A DNA stretch of 13,104 bases from Baffinella frigidus (GCA_026770585.1 MU647587.1:41807-54910); one strand, 5' to 3'. Positions 6,314 through 12,351 are shown, numbered from the stretch's first letter. A program made the numbers and translations. The notes: generated by a model from the letters alone, not told the origin.

Positions 6314-6590
6314 TGCCCCCCTGCGGACGCGACCGGGGTTGCGCACACTCGTCAGTACTGGCGCGTCCTGAAGCAACACACAGGTTAGTACCGGCACGAC
6401 CTCAAGGTGCCCCCCTGCGGACGCGACGTTCGGTTAGGATAAGAATCGGTGAGGATGTCCCTAGGAACAATCCTATGCCCCTACGGATGGCCTACCGTAG
6501 GGTCCTATGGAGACTCCACTTATGGGTTATTCAGCGGACCGCCGCGGATCAATGCCCCCCTGCGCCGCGACCTTCGTTCGGATATCATCA
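6314..6590 (+). repeat. CCCTGCGGACGCGAC repeat cluster, first part
   Basis: TGCCCCCCTGCGGACGCGAC begins near 6314 and 6410, with a shortened form near 6554. The first is followed by CGGGGTTGCGCACAC and AGTACTGGCGCGTCCTGAAG. Between copies lies CCTATGCCCCTACGGATGGCC (about 6473), related to 6015-6050. Confidence 0.75.
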
Positions 6591-6715
6591 ACCCTCAACC
6601 CTCAACCCTCAACCCTAAACCCTGAACCTTCAACCCTGAACCCTGAACCCTGAACCCTGAACCCTGAACCCTGAACCCTAAATCCGCTGGATATCTTCAA
6701 CCCTGAACCCTGAAT
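6591..6715. repeat. Interstitial telomere-like tract (CCCTGAA variant)
   Basis: CCCTCAA units give way to CCCTGAA/CCCTAAA units (cleanest 6640-6685), then a GATATCTTCAA break and two more units. C-rich on +, the same orientation as the terminal telomere. Confidence 0.88.
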
Positions 6716-6729
6716 CCGCGGGAGCGCGT

Positions 6730-6970
6730 CCAGTGAATGTCCCCCCTTCGGACGCGACCGGGGTTGCGCACACACATTGGTACTGGCGCGTCCTGAGGAA
6801 ACACACTCTTCAGTACGGGCGCGTCCGGGGAAGCCCCCCCTGCGGACGCGACCGGGGTTACGCACACACATCAGTACTGGCGCGTCCTGAAGCAACACAC
6901 TCGTCAGTACTGGCGCGTCCTGAAGAAACACACTCGTGAGTACTGGCGCATCCTGAAGGAACACACGTCC
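6730..6970 (+). repeat. CCCTGCGGACGCGAC cluster, second part, with 33-bp tandem array
   Basis: Two further CCCCC-TTCGGACGCGACCGGGG / CCCTGCGGACGCGACCGGGG blocks (near 6742 and 6835), then tandem 33-bp units starting at 6872, 6905 and 6938, each containing AGTACTGGCGCGTCCTGAAG and ACACAC. The unit reads as LQDAPVLTSV repeats on the minus strand because 33 is divisible by three. Confidence 0.88.
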
Positions 6971-7023
6971 GCACTACTGGGTCCCGGACGTGACGAGAGT
7001 GAAGGGTCCCTAGTTAATGCCAC

Positions 7024-7171
7024 AAGCTAACGCCACCGGACCCCTTAGCCTACGGTAGGAACCCCCCCTCCTCCTACGACGTTTAAAACAAAAAGGTCTT
7101 TAAAAGTCGTAGGAGGGGGGCTCCTACCGTAGGCAATCCGTAGGCTCTAAGTACATCGCTGGCGTTAGCTT
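7024..7171. mobile_element. Fold-back element with two-tier arms (148 bp)
   Basis: Outer TIRs AAGCTAACGCCA (7024-7035) and TGGCGTTAGCTT (7160-7171) are perfect. The inner arms, 7048-7080 and 7106-7134, begin with GCCTACGGTAGGA and pair with one substitution and a 4-bp indel. The TTTAAAA-containing loop is 7081-7105. Single copy here and no obvious target duplication. Confidence 0.85.
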
Positions 7172-7205
7172 TTCAGATGATAGTGGACGAGTCTCGCGTG
7201 CGATT

Positions 7206-7259
7206 CAGCAGAGAATCTCTGCTGAGCATCCGGCAGAGCATCCGGCCGGATGCTCTGCC
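7206..7259. repeat. Two adjacent perfect hairpins
   Basis: CAGCAGAGA-A-TCTCTGCTG (7206-7224), then a perfect 28-bp palindrome at 7232-7259 whose half is GGCAGAGCATCCGG. They are 7 bp apart. Confidence 0.92.
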
Positions 7260-7387
7260 TCACTCGGGCTCACTCACTATTCTCAAGTTGACGCGCTGGG
7301 TCTGCGGTACAAACCCGTCAACTCTGGAGGGAGAAAGAGCCCGGGCTAACCAAACTGGTAAGCCCAAAAACACTGAGACAGAGATAG

Positions 7388-7950
7388 GATGCACCTGTAT
7401 CCGGCCTCGCGGGAGCAGGGGACAGAGGGAGGGAGCGGGGGGGAGGGAGGAGGGGTGCGAGGGAGGAGGGGAAGGAGGAGGGAAGCACCTGTATCCGGCC
7501 CTGCGGGAGCGGGAGCGGGGGGGGGAGGGCGCATGGGTGCGAGGAAGCAGGGGAACAATGGCCGAGGAAGCAGGGCTCGGGGCTCGTGGGAAGCACCTGT
7601 AGCTCTTGGATTCAGTAGGGAGAGGCGTGAGGACAGGACGCGTTGCAAGCCTAGCGACCAAATACACTGATATAGAGCTAGGAGGCTCCTGTAGCCGGCC
7701 TTGCGGGAGCAGGGGAGGGAGGGAGGGAGCAGGGGGGAGGGCGCAGGGGTGCGAGGGAGCAGGGGAAGGATTGGCTGACTGTTCTCAAGTTGACGTCCTC
7801 AAGTTGACGTGGAAGCACCTGTAGCCGGCCTTGCGAGAGCAGGGGAGGGAGGGCGGGAGCAGGGGAGGGAGCAGCGGCGCACAGAAATCTGTTTGTCATC
7901 CGCTGTGTGGTCTGAGGGGGGAAGCACCTGTAGCCAGCCTTGCGCACCAA
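7388..7950 (+). repeat. G-rich minisatellite, unit about 92-130 bp
   Basis: The unit start AGCACCTGTAGCCGGCC, or a variant, is at about 7391, 7495, 7593, 7685, 7815 and 7924. Each start except the third and last is followed by GCGGGAGCAGGGG-type sequence and long GGGAGG runs. The many closely spaced G runs could form G-quadruplexes on the + strand. Overlapping frames of 90-140 codons on both strands are Gly/Arg- or Pro/Ser-rich by-products. Confidence 0.9.
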
Positions 7951-7959
7951 GCTCTCGAT

Positions 7960-8003
7960 GCACTCCTCCTGGGTCCACCCTGCTCGCCGATTACGGTTGA
8001 GGA
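7960..8003 (+). repeat. CTCCTCCTGGGTCCACC dispersed repeat, copy 1
   Basis: ACTCCTCCTGGGTCCACCCT then GCTCGCC and GGTTGAGG. Other copies are at about 8118-8155, 8325-8363 and 8793-8832. All are in + orientation and lie next to hairpins or telomere-like DNA. Confidence 0.82.
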
Positions 8004-8050
8004 GAAGCGTATGGTTGACGGACCACGCCTACCGGGTAGTTGTAGGTTGG

Positions 8051-8098
8051 TCGTCCTAGAGTGCGAGGCGTTCGTCCTAGAGTGCGAGGCGTTCGTCT
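8051..8098 (+). repeat. 21-bp tandem duplication
   Basis: TCGTCCTAGAGTGCGAGGCG plus one base repeats exactly at 8051 and 8072, and a third copy begins at 8093. Unrelated to the 21-bp array at 653. Confidence 0.9.
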
Positions 8099-8117
8099 CC
8101 CTCAACACCCGCCGGGG

Positions 8118-8155
8118 TCCTCCTCCTGGGTCCACCCTGCTCGCCAGTTGAGGCT
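8118..8155 (+). repeat. CTCCTCCTGGGTCCACC dispersed repeat, copy 2
   Basis: Same core as 7960 followed by GCTCGCCAGTTGAGG. It is followed by CAGGGGTACCTC (about 8165), an isolated match to the terminus of fold-back family 1. Confidence 0.8.
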
Positions 8156-8172
8156 TTACGGCCCAGGGGTAC

Positions 8173-8378
8173 CTCTTGTCGTAACAAGAGTTGAGCACTG
8201 CGAGCAGCCATGCATCGCTTGACAAGAGCTCTTGTGAAGCGAAGCATGGCAGATCGAGAGACGCAGACAGCAGCAGCAAGCGGGAGAACTTGCTGCTGCT
8301 GAGAACTCTGCACACCGACTCTCACTCCTGTCCACCCAGCCCGCCAGTTGAGGGTTGACGGCTAGATCGGTGTGCAGA
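8173..8378. repeat. Cluster of four hairpins
   Basis: In order: CTCTTGT-CGTA-ACAAGAG (8173-8190); 22-bp arms 8207-8228 and 8229-8250 with two mismatches and no spacer; AGCAGCAGCAAG / CTTGCTGCTGCT (8269-8280, 8289-8300); and TCTGCACACCGA / TCGGTGTGCAGA (8307-8318, 8367-8378), whose loop contains copy 3 of the CTCCTCCTGGG repeat. No coding frame runs through it convincingly. Confidence 0.88.
8325..8363 (+). repeat. CTCCTCCTGGGTCCACC dispersed repeat, copy 3
   Basis: Diverged copy (ACTCCTGTCCACCCAGCCCG then CCAGTTGAGGG) lying in the loop of the 8307-8378 inverted repeat. Confidence 0.7.
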
Positions 8379-8388
8379 GACGGTGCCC

Positions 8389-8546
8389 GCGGAAATATTG
8401 CAATGATGATGACAGTTGACACTTTTGTACCCCACCGAGACAAAAGTCGAGAGTGGAACGTCTCAAAGCAAAAGTGGAACCTCTGTTGACTTAAGTAACA
8501 GTGGAGAACCGTCAACGTTTGCCACTCTTTCATTATTTCTGCGGCT
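8389..8546. repeat. Possible degenerate TIR element
   Basis: GCGGAAATATTGCAATGA near 8389 and TCATTATTTCTGCGGC near 8530 form an imperfect inverted pair. Inside are TTTTGT...ACAAAA and repeated AAAAGT-GA-AGTGGAAC phrases. Single copy and imperfect, so tentative. Confidence 0.4.
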
Positions 8547-8589
8547 AACTTCTCTGGACACCGCTCGAAGAGTTCACCCGGGAACATGT

Positions 8590-8718
8590 TTAATTAAAAA
8601 GAAAATGGCCTAGCAAACCGTAATCTGTCCCTAATTAAATTTACTTAAAGCCCTAATTAACCTTCGTCCAACTCCTATGAACAAATAGGGATTCATTTTC
8701 TGTTAAATTAGACATGTC
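8590..8718. other. AT-rich spacer
   Basis: Composition changes sharply to AT-rich, with TTAATTAA, CCTAATTAAA and CCCTAATTAACC steps. I see no gene, promoter or RNA here that I would support. Confidence 0.5.
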
Positions 8719-8790
8719 CCCGGATTAGAGTGTTGGCCCTCCCCGGATTGGAGTGTTGGCCCTAGAGTGTTGGCCCTAGAGTGTAGGCCC
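8719..8790 (+). repeat. Small minisatellite
   Basis: Four copies of AGAGTGTTGGCCCT-like sequence. The first two are in a longer CCCCGGATT-GAGTGTTGGCCCT unit, the last two in a short unit of about 16 bp. Confidence 0.8.
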
Positions 8791-8792
8791 TG

Positions 8793-8832
8793 AATGCACT
8801 CCTCCTGTGTCCACCCTGCTCGCCACTTGAGG
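8793..8832 (+). repeat. CTCCTCCTGGGTCCACC dispersed repeat, copy 4
   Basis: CACTCCTCCTGTGTCCACCC then TGCTCGCCACTTGAGG, directly joined to the G-rich telomere-like tract that follows. Confidence 0.82.
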
Positions 8833-9080
8833 GGTTTAGAAGGTTGAGGGTTTACGGTTGAAAGTGTGTTTTAGAGGGTTTAGGGTTTATGGTTGAGAGT
8901 GTGGGGGTTGGGGTTGGGGTTGGGGTTGGGGTTGGGGTTGGGGTTGGGGTTGGGGTTGGGGTTGGGGTTGGGGATTTGGGGATTAGATTTTAGGGTTTAC
9001 GGTAAGGTTGAGGGTTTATGGTGGAGAGCGTGGGGGTTGGGGGTTGGGGGTTGGGATTTGGGGTTTAGGTTTTACGGTTT
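8833..9080 (+). repeat. G-rich telomere-like tract with a pure GGGGTT run
   Basis: GGGTTTA/GGGTTTAYGGTTGA units bracket about 11.7 perfect copies of GGGGTT (8904-8973), and a shorter GGGGGTT run lies at about 9031-9053. A unit AGGGTTTATGGTTGAGAGTG followed by GGGGGTTGGGG occurs at least twice, about 8878 and 9010. G-rich on +, opposite to the terminal telomere. The GLGLGL reading frame across it is a repeat artefact. Confidence 0.93.
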
Positions 9081-9173
9081 GGGTCGAGTCGGCTGCCCTG
9101 GCACCCGAAAACATTGAAAAAATGCTAAAAGTTGACGGTGCTAGTACTAAAGCGTCGACTTTTGGCGAGGGGA

Positions 9174-9429
9174 CTGACCCCGATCGGAGCACACGGATGG
9201 GAGGCCACGCCAGGTCACAAGTTCCTTTTTCACACACACTCGCTCGCGCTTAAAGTGTTTAGATGGCTTATCGTGGTACAGATTTTTAAAACTCCGGCGG
9301 GAAACAGCTCCAATTCCCAACACGTTTGGCGTGTTTCTCGGGTAGAATCAACTTTACTTCTAGATCGTGTAGTAAAATAAAAAACGTTCAAATTTCGACT
9401 TCTGACCTGGCGTGGTACGTCGCCGAGTA
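9174..9429 (+). repeat. Repeat segment interrupted by a TIR element
   Basis: Left part 9174-9204 matches 10148-10178 at 27 of 31 bases. Right part 9416-9429 matches 10179-10192 at 14 of 14. The two parts are contiguous at 10148-10192, so the 211 bp between them here is either an insertion at this copy or a precise loss from the other. Confidence 0.85.
9205..9415. mobile_element. TIR element, CCACGCCAG ends (211 bp)
   Basis: Perfect 13-bp TIRs CCACGCCAGGTCA (9205-9217) and TGACCTGGCGTGG (9403-9415). The first nine bases equal the TIR of family 3 (4743, 12421), but the interior is different. Its ends coincide exactly with the discontinuity against the empty paralogue at 10148-10192. The flanks are GG and TA, so no clean target duplication is visible. 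No open frame spans it. Confidence 0.85.
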
Positions 9430-9433
9430 GCCT

Positions 9434-9579
9434 TACCGCTGCCGAGCGACAACGGAAATGTCCATCTAAACGTAATCCACGGGGCCTACGGTAGGGACAC
9501 AGGGGGTTCCTACGGAAAAGTCGAGGTCGATTTTCGACCTTGGCTTTTGATTTCGTGGCAATCTCGCTCGGCAGCGGTA
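9434..9579. mobile_element. TIR element, TACCGCTGCCGAGCGA ends (146 bp)
   Basis: Perfect 16-bp TIRs (9434-9449, 9564-9579), plus a looser GAAAT/ATTTC pair inside. The interior holds GTCCATCTAAACG, a CCTACGGTAGG palindrome (about 9485) and a hairpin around GGTCGATTTTCGACC (about 9524-9538). It starts 18 bp after the end of the 9205-9415 element. Single copy here. Confidence 0.85.
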
Positions 9580-9612
9580 CAGGTTGGTGGTTGAATCGAG
9601 TCTAACTCCGGC

Positions 9613-9781
9613 ATCTACCTCCGATGCTCAGGTAGATATGTGCCTCCCTAGACTCACATCCAACAGCTCATGCCTCCCTACACTCACATCCAACAGCTCA
9701 GATAACTACTACATGTTATTAATTGTAATCAACCGACATTTCGACGTGTAATCAACCGAAATTTCGACCGAATTTTCGGTC
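9613..9781. repeat. Short hairpins and tandem duplications
   Basis: ATCTACCT / AGGTAGAT hairpin (9613-9637); a 30-bp tandem pair (9641-9670, 9671-9700) with one difference; a 23-bp-spaced pair of TAATCAACCGACATTTCGAC-type units (9725 and 9748); and the hairpin GACCGAA-TT-TTCGGTC with its short centre (9766-9781). Confidence 0.85.
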
Positions 9782-9890
9782 AAAATCTCCTTCGTAGCCC
9801 GCTGTGTGGGTAGACATTAGTTCCCATACCCACCCTCCGGGGTGGTTGAGGGCAGCTTGAGCCCCCTAGTCTCGTCGAATCCCTCCCCCT

Positions 9891-10094
9891 CCACTCGAGG
9901 CTGGAAGAGGGAGTATTTTAAATGTGGAGTTGTTAAATTTAGTACCAGTCACGGGCATGCTTGGTCACGTTGCTCAAGTTATCACTTAAGCAACGTGACC
10001 AAACGCCCCTATTTGTGTGAAAATTACTACACAATTGTTTTCACTTGTAAAAGAATGACTGTTTTAAAATAGTCACATTTCTAGCCTCGAGTGG
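9891..10094 (-). mobile_element. TIR element family 4, copy B (about 204 bp)
   Basis: Reverse complement of 4995-5199. The TIRs are CCACTCGAGGCTGGAA and TTCTAGCCTCGAGTGG, and both flanks read CT, a possible 2-bp target duplication. The central palindrome (9961-10002) has one changed base pair, T-A to C-G, relative to copy A, plus one arm mismatch. The GAAAATTACTACACA word at 10019-10033 recurs in the fold-back at 10802. Confidence 0.88.
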
Positions 10095-10147
10095 CTAGCG
10101 TGCGCCGTCGGTTTATCAACTTATTAAATCTCGCCCCCCCCCCCGTT

Positions 10148-10192
10148 CTGACCTTGATCGGAGCAGACGGAGGGGAGGTACGTCGCCGAGTA
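10148..10192 (+). repeat. Uninterrupted paralogue of the 9205-9415 insertion site
   Basis: Reads GATCGGAGCAGACGGA, GGGGAGG and TACGTCGCCGAGTA without a break. The 211-bp element lies exactly between AGG and TACG in the other copy. It is preceded by a run of 11 C (10134-10144). Confidence 0.85.
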
Positions 10193-10481
10193 CGCATCCC
10201 CCCCCGGAATCGAGAAGTCGATGATCATGCCATGCACTCCCACCTGAAACACACCTCTTTTTAAATGTTCGGTTGTAGGCGCACGTCCAGGTTTGTACGG
10301 GAGTTGGTCGCGTTCCCTACCGGAACGCGGGCGGCACGGCTCCAATTCGTACCGAGAATGCTCCACATGTACGGATTGGCGGTTTTAAATAGAGAAGTTG
10401 AGGAGCCGAGAGTGAGAGTAGGCGTCCCATCCCCTCTCGGAATCGAAAAATCGATCATCATCCTGTGCACTCCCACCTCAA
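10188..10481 (+). repeat. Direct repeats flanking a TIR-like segment
   Basis: 10188-10248 and 10416-10481 are diverged direct copies (CGGAATCGA, TCGAT.ATCAT, GCACTCCCACCT). Frames on the minus strand therefore share a MIDFSIP-like peptide. The amino-acid similarity is no better than the DNA similarity, so no gene is implied. Confidence 0.75.
10255..10394 (+). mobile_element. TIR-like element family 5, copy 1 (140 bp)
   Basis: Ends CTCTTTTTAAA and TTTAAATAGAG are imperfect TIRs. The interior (ACGTCCAGGTTTGTACG, GAACGCGGGCGG, ACGGCTCCAATT, CATGTACGGATTGGCG) matches 11611-11748 directly. The similarity continues past the right end (TTGAGGAGCCGAGAG), so the copies may be part of a larger duplicated block rather than independent insertions. 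Confidence 0.7.
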
Positions 10482-10489
10482 GGGATTAG

Positions 10490-10770
10490 GGCGTAGGGTT
10501 TAGAGTTTTAACCGGTTGCCTAATACGGTCAGCATTTGTACCAGGAAGGTGACTAATCCGGACAGGGTTAGTCCCAGGAAGCGCTCAGATTAGTCAACCG
10601 TCGCAGGAGATCCTAGCTCTGTCTCAACCTAAACCAACAAGATATTGGACACAATCGCTGCGGACGCGTCAATTTGTGGCCGATTTCTGGCTCAGTCTCA
10701 GTCTATTGGGTCTCACCAAGTAGGCGAGACCGGGCTCGTTTTCGCCCCAAAGCTGAGGGATTTAATAGCG
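10490..10770. other. No gene recognised
   Basis: Contains a short GGCGTAGGGTTTAGAG telomere-like phrase (about 10489) and a weak GACTAATCC / GGGTTAGTC inverted pair (about 10542-10565). A 126-codon + frame begins at 10645 but runs into the fold-back at 10802 and shows no domain I know. I treat it as chance. Confidence 0.45.
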
Positions 10771-10771
10771 G

Positions 10772-10895
10772 CGAGTATTTGTCTCAAATACGCTCTGGCA
10801 ACGAAAATTACTACACACCGGACTTTGTCCAGTCACGTCCGTGTAGTAATTTTCGGATCGGCGATCCCCGAGATCGTATTTGACTCAAATGCTCG
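10772..10895. mobile_element. Fold-back element with perfect 15-bp inner arms
   Basis: Inner arms CGAAAATTACTACAC (10802-10816) and GTGTAGTAATTTTCG (10841-10855) are perfect, with a GGAC...GTCC step in the loop. The outer arms, CGAGTATTTGTCTCAAATACG against CGTATTTGACTCAAATGCTCG, pair imperfectly at 10772-10792 and 10875-10895. The inner arm word is shared with 10019 and resembles 12325. Confidence 0.8.
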
Positions 10896-10978
10896 TCCGG
10901 ATGAGATTTGTACCACAACCCCAGAAGGTCGACTTGAGAATGGTCCGGCAAGCCGAACGAGACAGGGCTGGAGATCCA

Positions 10979-11020
10979 GACCTGGCAGTGGTAGCAGTGG
11001 GACGCTTGTTCGTAGTTCAC
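10979..11020 (+). repeat. Direct repeat, copy 1
   Basis: GACCTGGCAGTGGTAGCAGT followed by GGGACGC and TTCGTAGTT. It recurs at 11310-11350. Minus-strand frames share an NYE.ASHCY peptide, but three of the codon changes alter residues, so coding constraint is not supported. Confidence 0.8.
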
Positions 11021-11309
11021 TCTGATCCAGAATATTTTGCCTAAGTCAACTCCCCCTGAAAGCTAGCGCCTTAAGTCAAATGCCTGCCACCATGACAGGT
11101 CCATCTAAACGATCTGGCAACTTACATACGAGGATTACTTTGTTGACTTAAGGTGAAACATCCTGGCTAGCAGTGTAGGTGTGCAGCAGCGTCACCGAGC
11201 ACTGCAGGTCCGGCCCTCCCTCAAATCCGCTACTAGTCGATTGTATGAAGCGGGATCGCGGTACAAATTTAAAACACCCTGGTACAAAACGTTTTATAAA
11301 GGGTGCGCG
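11021..11309. other. Mosaic spacer, no gene recognised
   Basis: Holds GGTCCATCTAAACGATCTGG (about 11099), a TTGACTTAAGG motif and a partial GAGCACTGCAGGT (11196-11208) that starts the array described below. No supported coding region. Confidence 0.45.
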
Positions 11310-11350
11310 GACCTGCCAGTCGTAGCAGTGGGAGGCCTTTTCGTAGTTAT
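11310..11350 (+). repeat. Direct repeat, copy 2
   Basis: Diverged copy of 10979-11020 ending TTCGTAGTTATGG, immediately upstream of the first full GCACTGCAGGGAGGGCA unit. Confidence 0.8.
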
Positions 11351-11455
11351 GGAGGAGTGTTACGGAGCACTGCAGGGAGGGCACTTCCGCCGCGCTGATG
11401 GGGCTGAACCTGTTTCCATGGAATGTAGGGTTGCCTTTTTAAAACTTTGCTCGCC

Positions 11456-11580
11456 GTAAATGTATTTTAGCACAACTTTTGTGCCTGATTTCCTGCTCTA
11501 AATGTGTTTTATGACGAGCCCAGTTTTACTTAGGAGGAGGTAGGAGCACTGCAGGGAGGGCACTTCCGCCGCGCTGATTG
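11456..11580 (+). repeat. 120-bp duplicated segment, copy 1
   Basis: ATGT.TTTTAG, GATTTCCTGC, ATGTGTTTTATG, CGAGCCC and GAGGTAGGAGCACTGCAG appear in the same order at 12057-12180, about 600 bp away, indicating a tandem duplication of a block that includes the GC-rich unit. Confidence 0.82.
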
Positions 11581-11610
11581 GGCTGAACCTGCTTCCAGGC
11601 AGGCCACGCC

Positions 11611-11748
11611 CTCTATTTAAATGTCGGTTGTAGACACACGTCCAGGTTTGTACGAGCGTTGGTCACCTTCCCGCCTGAAACGCGGGCGGGACGGCTCCAA
11701 TTATTACCGAGATGTTTTACATGTACAGATTGGCGATTGTAAATAGAG
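11611..11748 (+). mobile_element. TIR-like element family 5, copy 2 (138 bp)
   Basis: CTCTATTTAAATGTC and GATTGTAAATAGAG form a better terminal inverted repeat than copy 1. The CCCGC...GCGGG interior hairpin differs in form from the GCGTTCC...GGAACGC hairpin of copy 1. It is preceded by GGCCACGCC. Confidence 0.72.
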
Positions 11749-11816
11749 GGATTGAGGAGCCGAGAGTTGGGGCACTGCGAGGGCACCTCCGCCGCGCTAA
11801 TCGGGCTGAACCTGCC

Positions 11817-11985
11817 CCACTAAATTACTTTTAGTATTTTGTAAGTACTAATAGGTTGTAAAATCGTGTCGAGTATTTTATAGGGGTTATAAGGTCTTTT
11901 AAAGGGGCTGTAAATCCCTCTATTGTAAATTTTGTACCAAGTCGCGTCCAACTAAGACCTCCGCTAGTGTGCGTGTTTTGCAAAA
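11817..11985. other. AT-rich spacer inside the array
   Basis: Contains TAAATTACTTTTAGTATTTT, AAAATCGTGTCGAGTATTTT and AAGGTCTTTTAAAGGGG phrases. No gene or RNA recognised. Confidence 0.5.
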
Positions 11986-12056
11986 GGGGCAATAAAAAGG
12001 GCAAATTCGCGGCGCTAATCGGGCTGAACCAGCCCCCGGGTATAACTCAATTTTGC

Positions 12057-12180
12057 TATACATGTGTTTTAGTAGCACATTTGTACTGGATTCCCTGCGC
12101 TATATGTGTTTTATGGCGAGCCCGGTTTTATGAAGGCAGAGGTAGGAGCACTGCAGCGAGGGCAACTCCGCCGCACTCAT
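12057..12180 (+). repeat. 120-bp duplicated segment, copy 2
   Basis: Diverged copy of 11456-11580 (CATGTGTTTTAGTAGCACAT, TATATGTGTTTTATGGCGAG, GAGGTAGGAGCACTGCAG). Confidence 0.82.
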
Positions 12181-12189
12181 CTGAAGCTG

Positions 12190-12256
12190 GTTTCGTATCT
12201 CAAAGAACTTATTAACAAAACCGTTTTGTATCTCAGAGAATTTACGAACCCAAGCC
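12190..12256 (+). repeat. 33-bp tandem duplication
   Basis: GTTTCGTATCTCAAAGAACT at 12190 and GTTTTGTATCTCAGAGAATT at 12223 start two adjacent diverged units of 33-34 bp. Confidence 0.8.
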
Positions 12257-12351
12257 TTTCCTGCCAACGAAAATGACTACCCTGTTGGATCAGGCAGGTA
12301 ATAAATGGCGTGACGCATTTTTGTGTAGTAACTTTCGTTGGCAGCAAAGGC
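12254..12351. mobile_element. Fold-back element, CTGCCAACGAAA arms (98 bp)
   Basis: Left arm 12254-12280 (GCCTTTCCTGCCAACGAAAA and on to GACTAC) pairs with 12325-12351 (GTAGTAACTTTCG, TTGGCAGCAAAGGC) with about three mismatches. The GTGTAGTAA step at 12323 resembles the inner arm at 10841. Confidence 0.82.

Larger units (their letters stand above)
11364..12190 (+). repeat. Spaced array of a 45-50 bp GC-rich unit
   Basis: GGAGCACTGCAGGGAGGGCA, then CTCCGCCGCGCT and GGGCTGAACCTG, begins at 11364, 11543, 11769, 11986 (degenerate) and 12144, spaced about 160-225 bp. The AT-rich intervals differ between steps: one is the family 5 copy, others contain TAAATGTGTTTTATGACGAG. No open frame joins the units. 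Confidence 0.85.

Noticed and set aside
6602-6964. 120-codon minus-strand frame with LQDAPVLTSV and GFRVQGS repeats
   Set aside because: It is the translation of the 33-bp tandem units and the CCCTGAA tract. Both periods preserve frame by arithmetic.
6872-6970. CRISPR array from 33-bp repeats
   Set aside because: Units are contiguous tandem repeats without unique spacers, and the window is a eukaryotic chromosome end.
7177-7667. Overlapping 135-141 codon frames on both strands
   Set aside because: They overlap on opposite strands across a G-rich minisatellite, with low-complexity Gly/Arg and Pro/Ser content and no domain.
8893-9117. Gly-Leu repeat protein (GLGLGL)
   Set aside because: It is the translation of the GGGGTT run and has no non-repeat domain.
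10645-11025. 126-codon plus-strand frame
   Set aside because: It runs through a fold-back hairpin (10802-10855) and a repeat shared with 11310, shows no recognisable domain, and overlaps minus frames of similar quality.
10811-11384. Shared NYE.ASHCY peptide in two minus-strand frames as a sign of a duplicated gene
   Set aside because: The DNA repeat explains it. Three of the four changed codons alter the residue, giving no hint of coding constraint.
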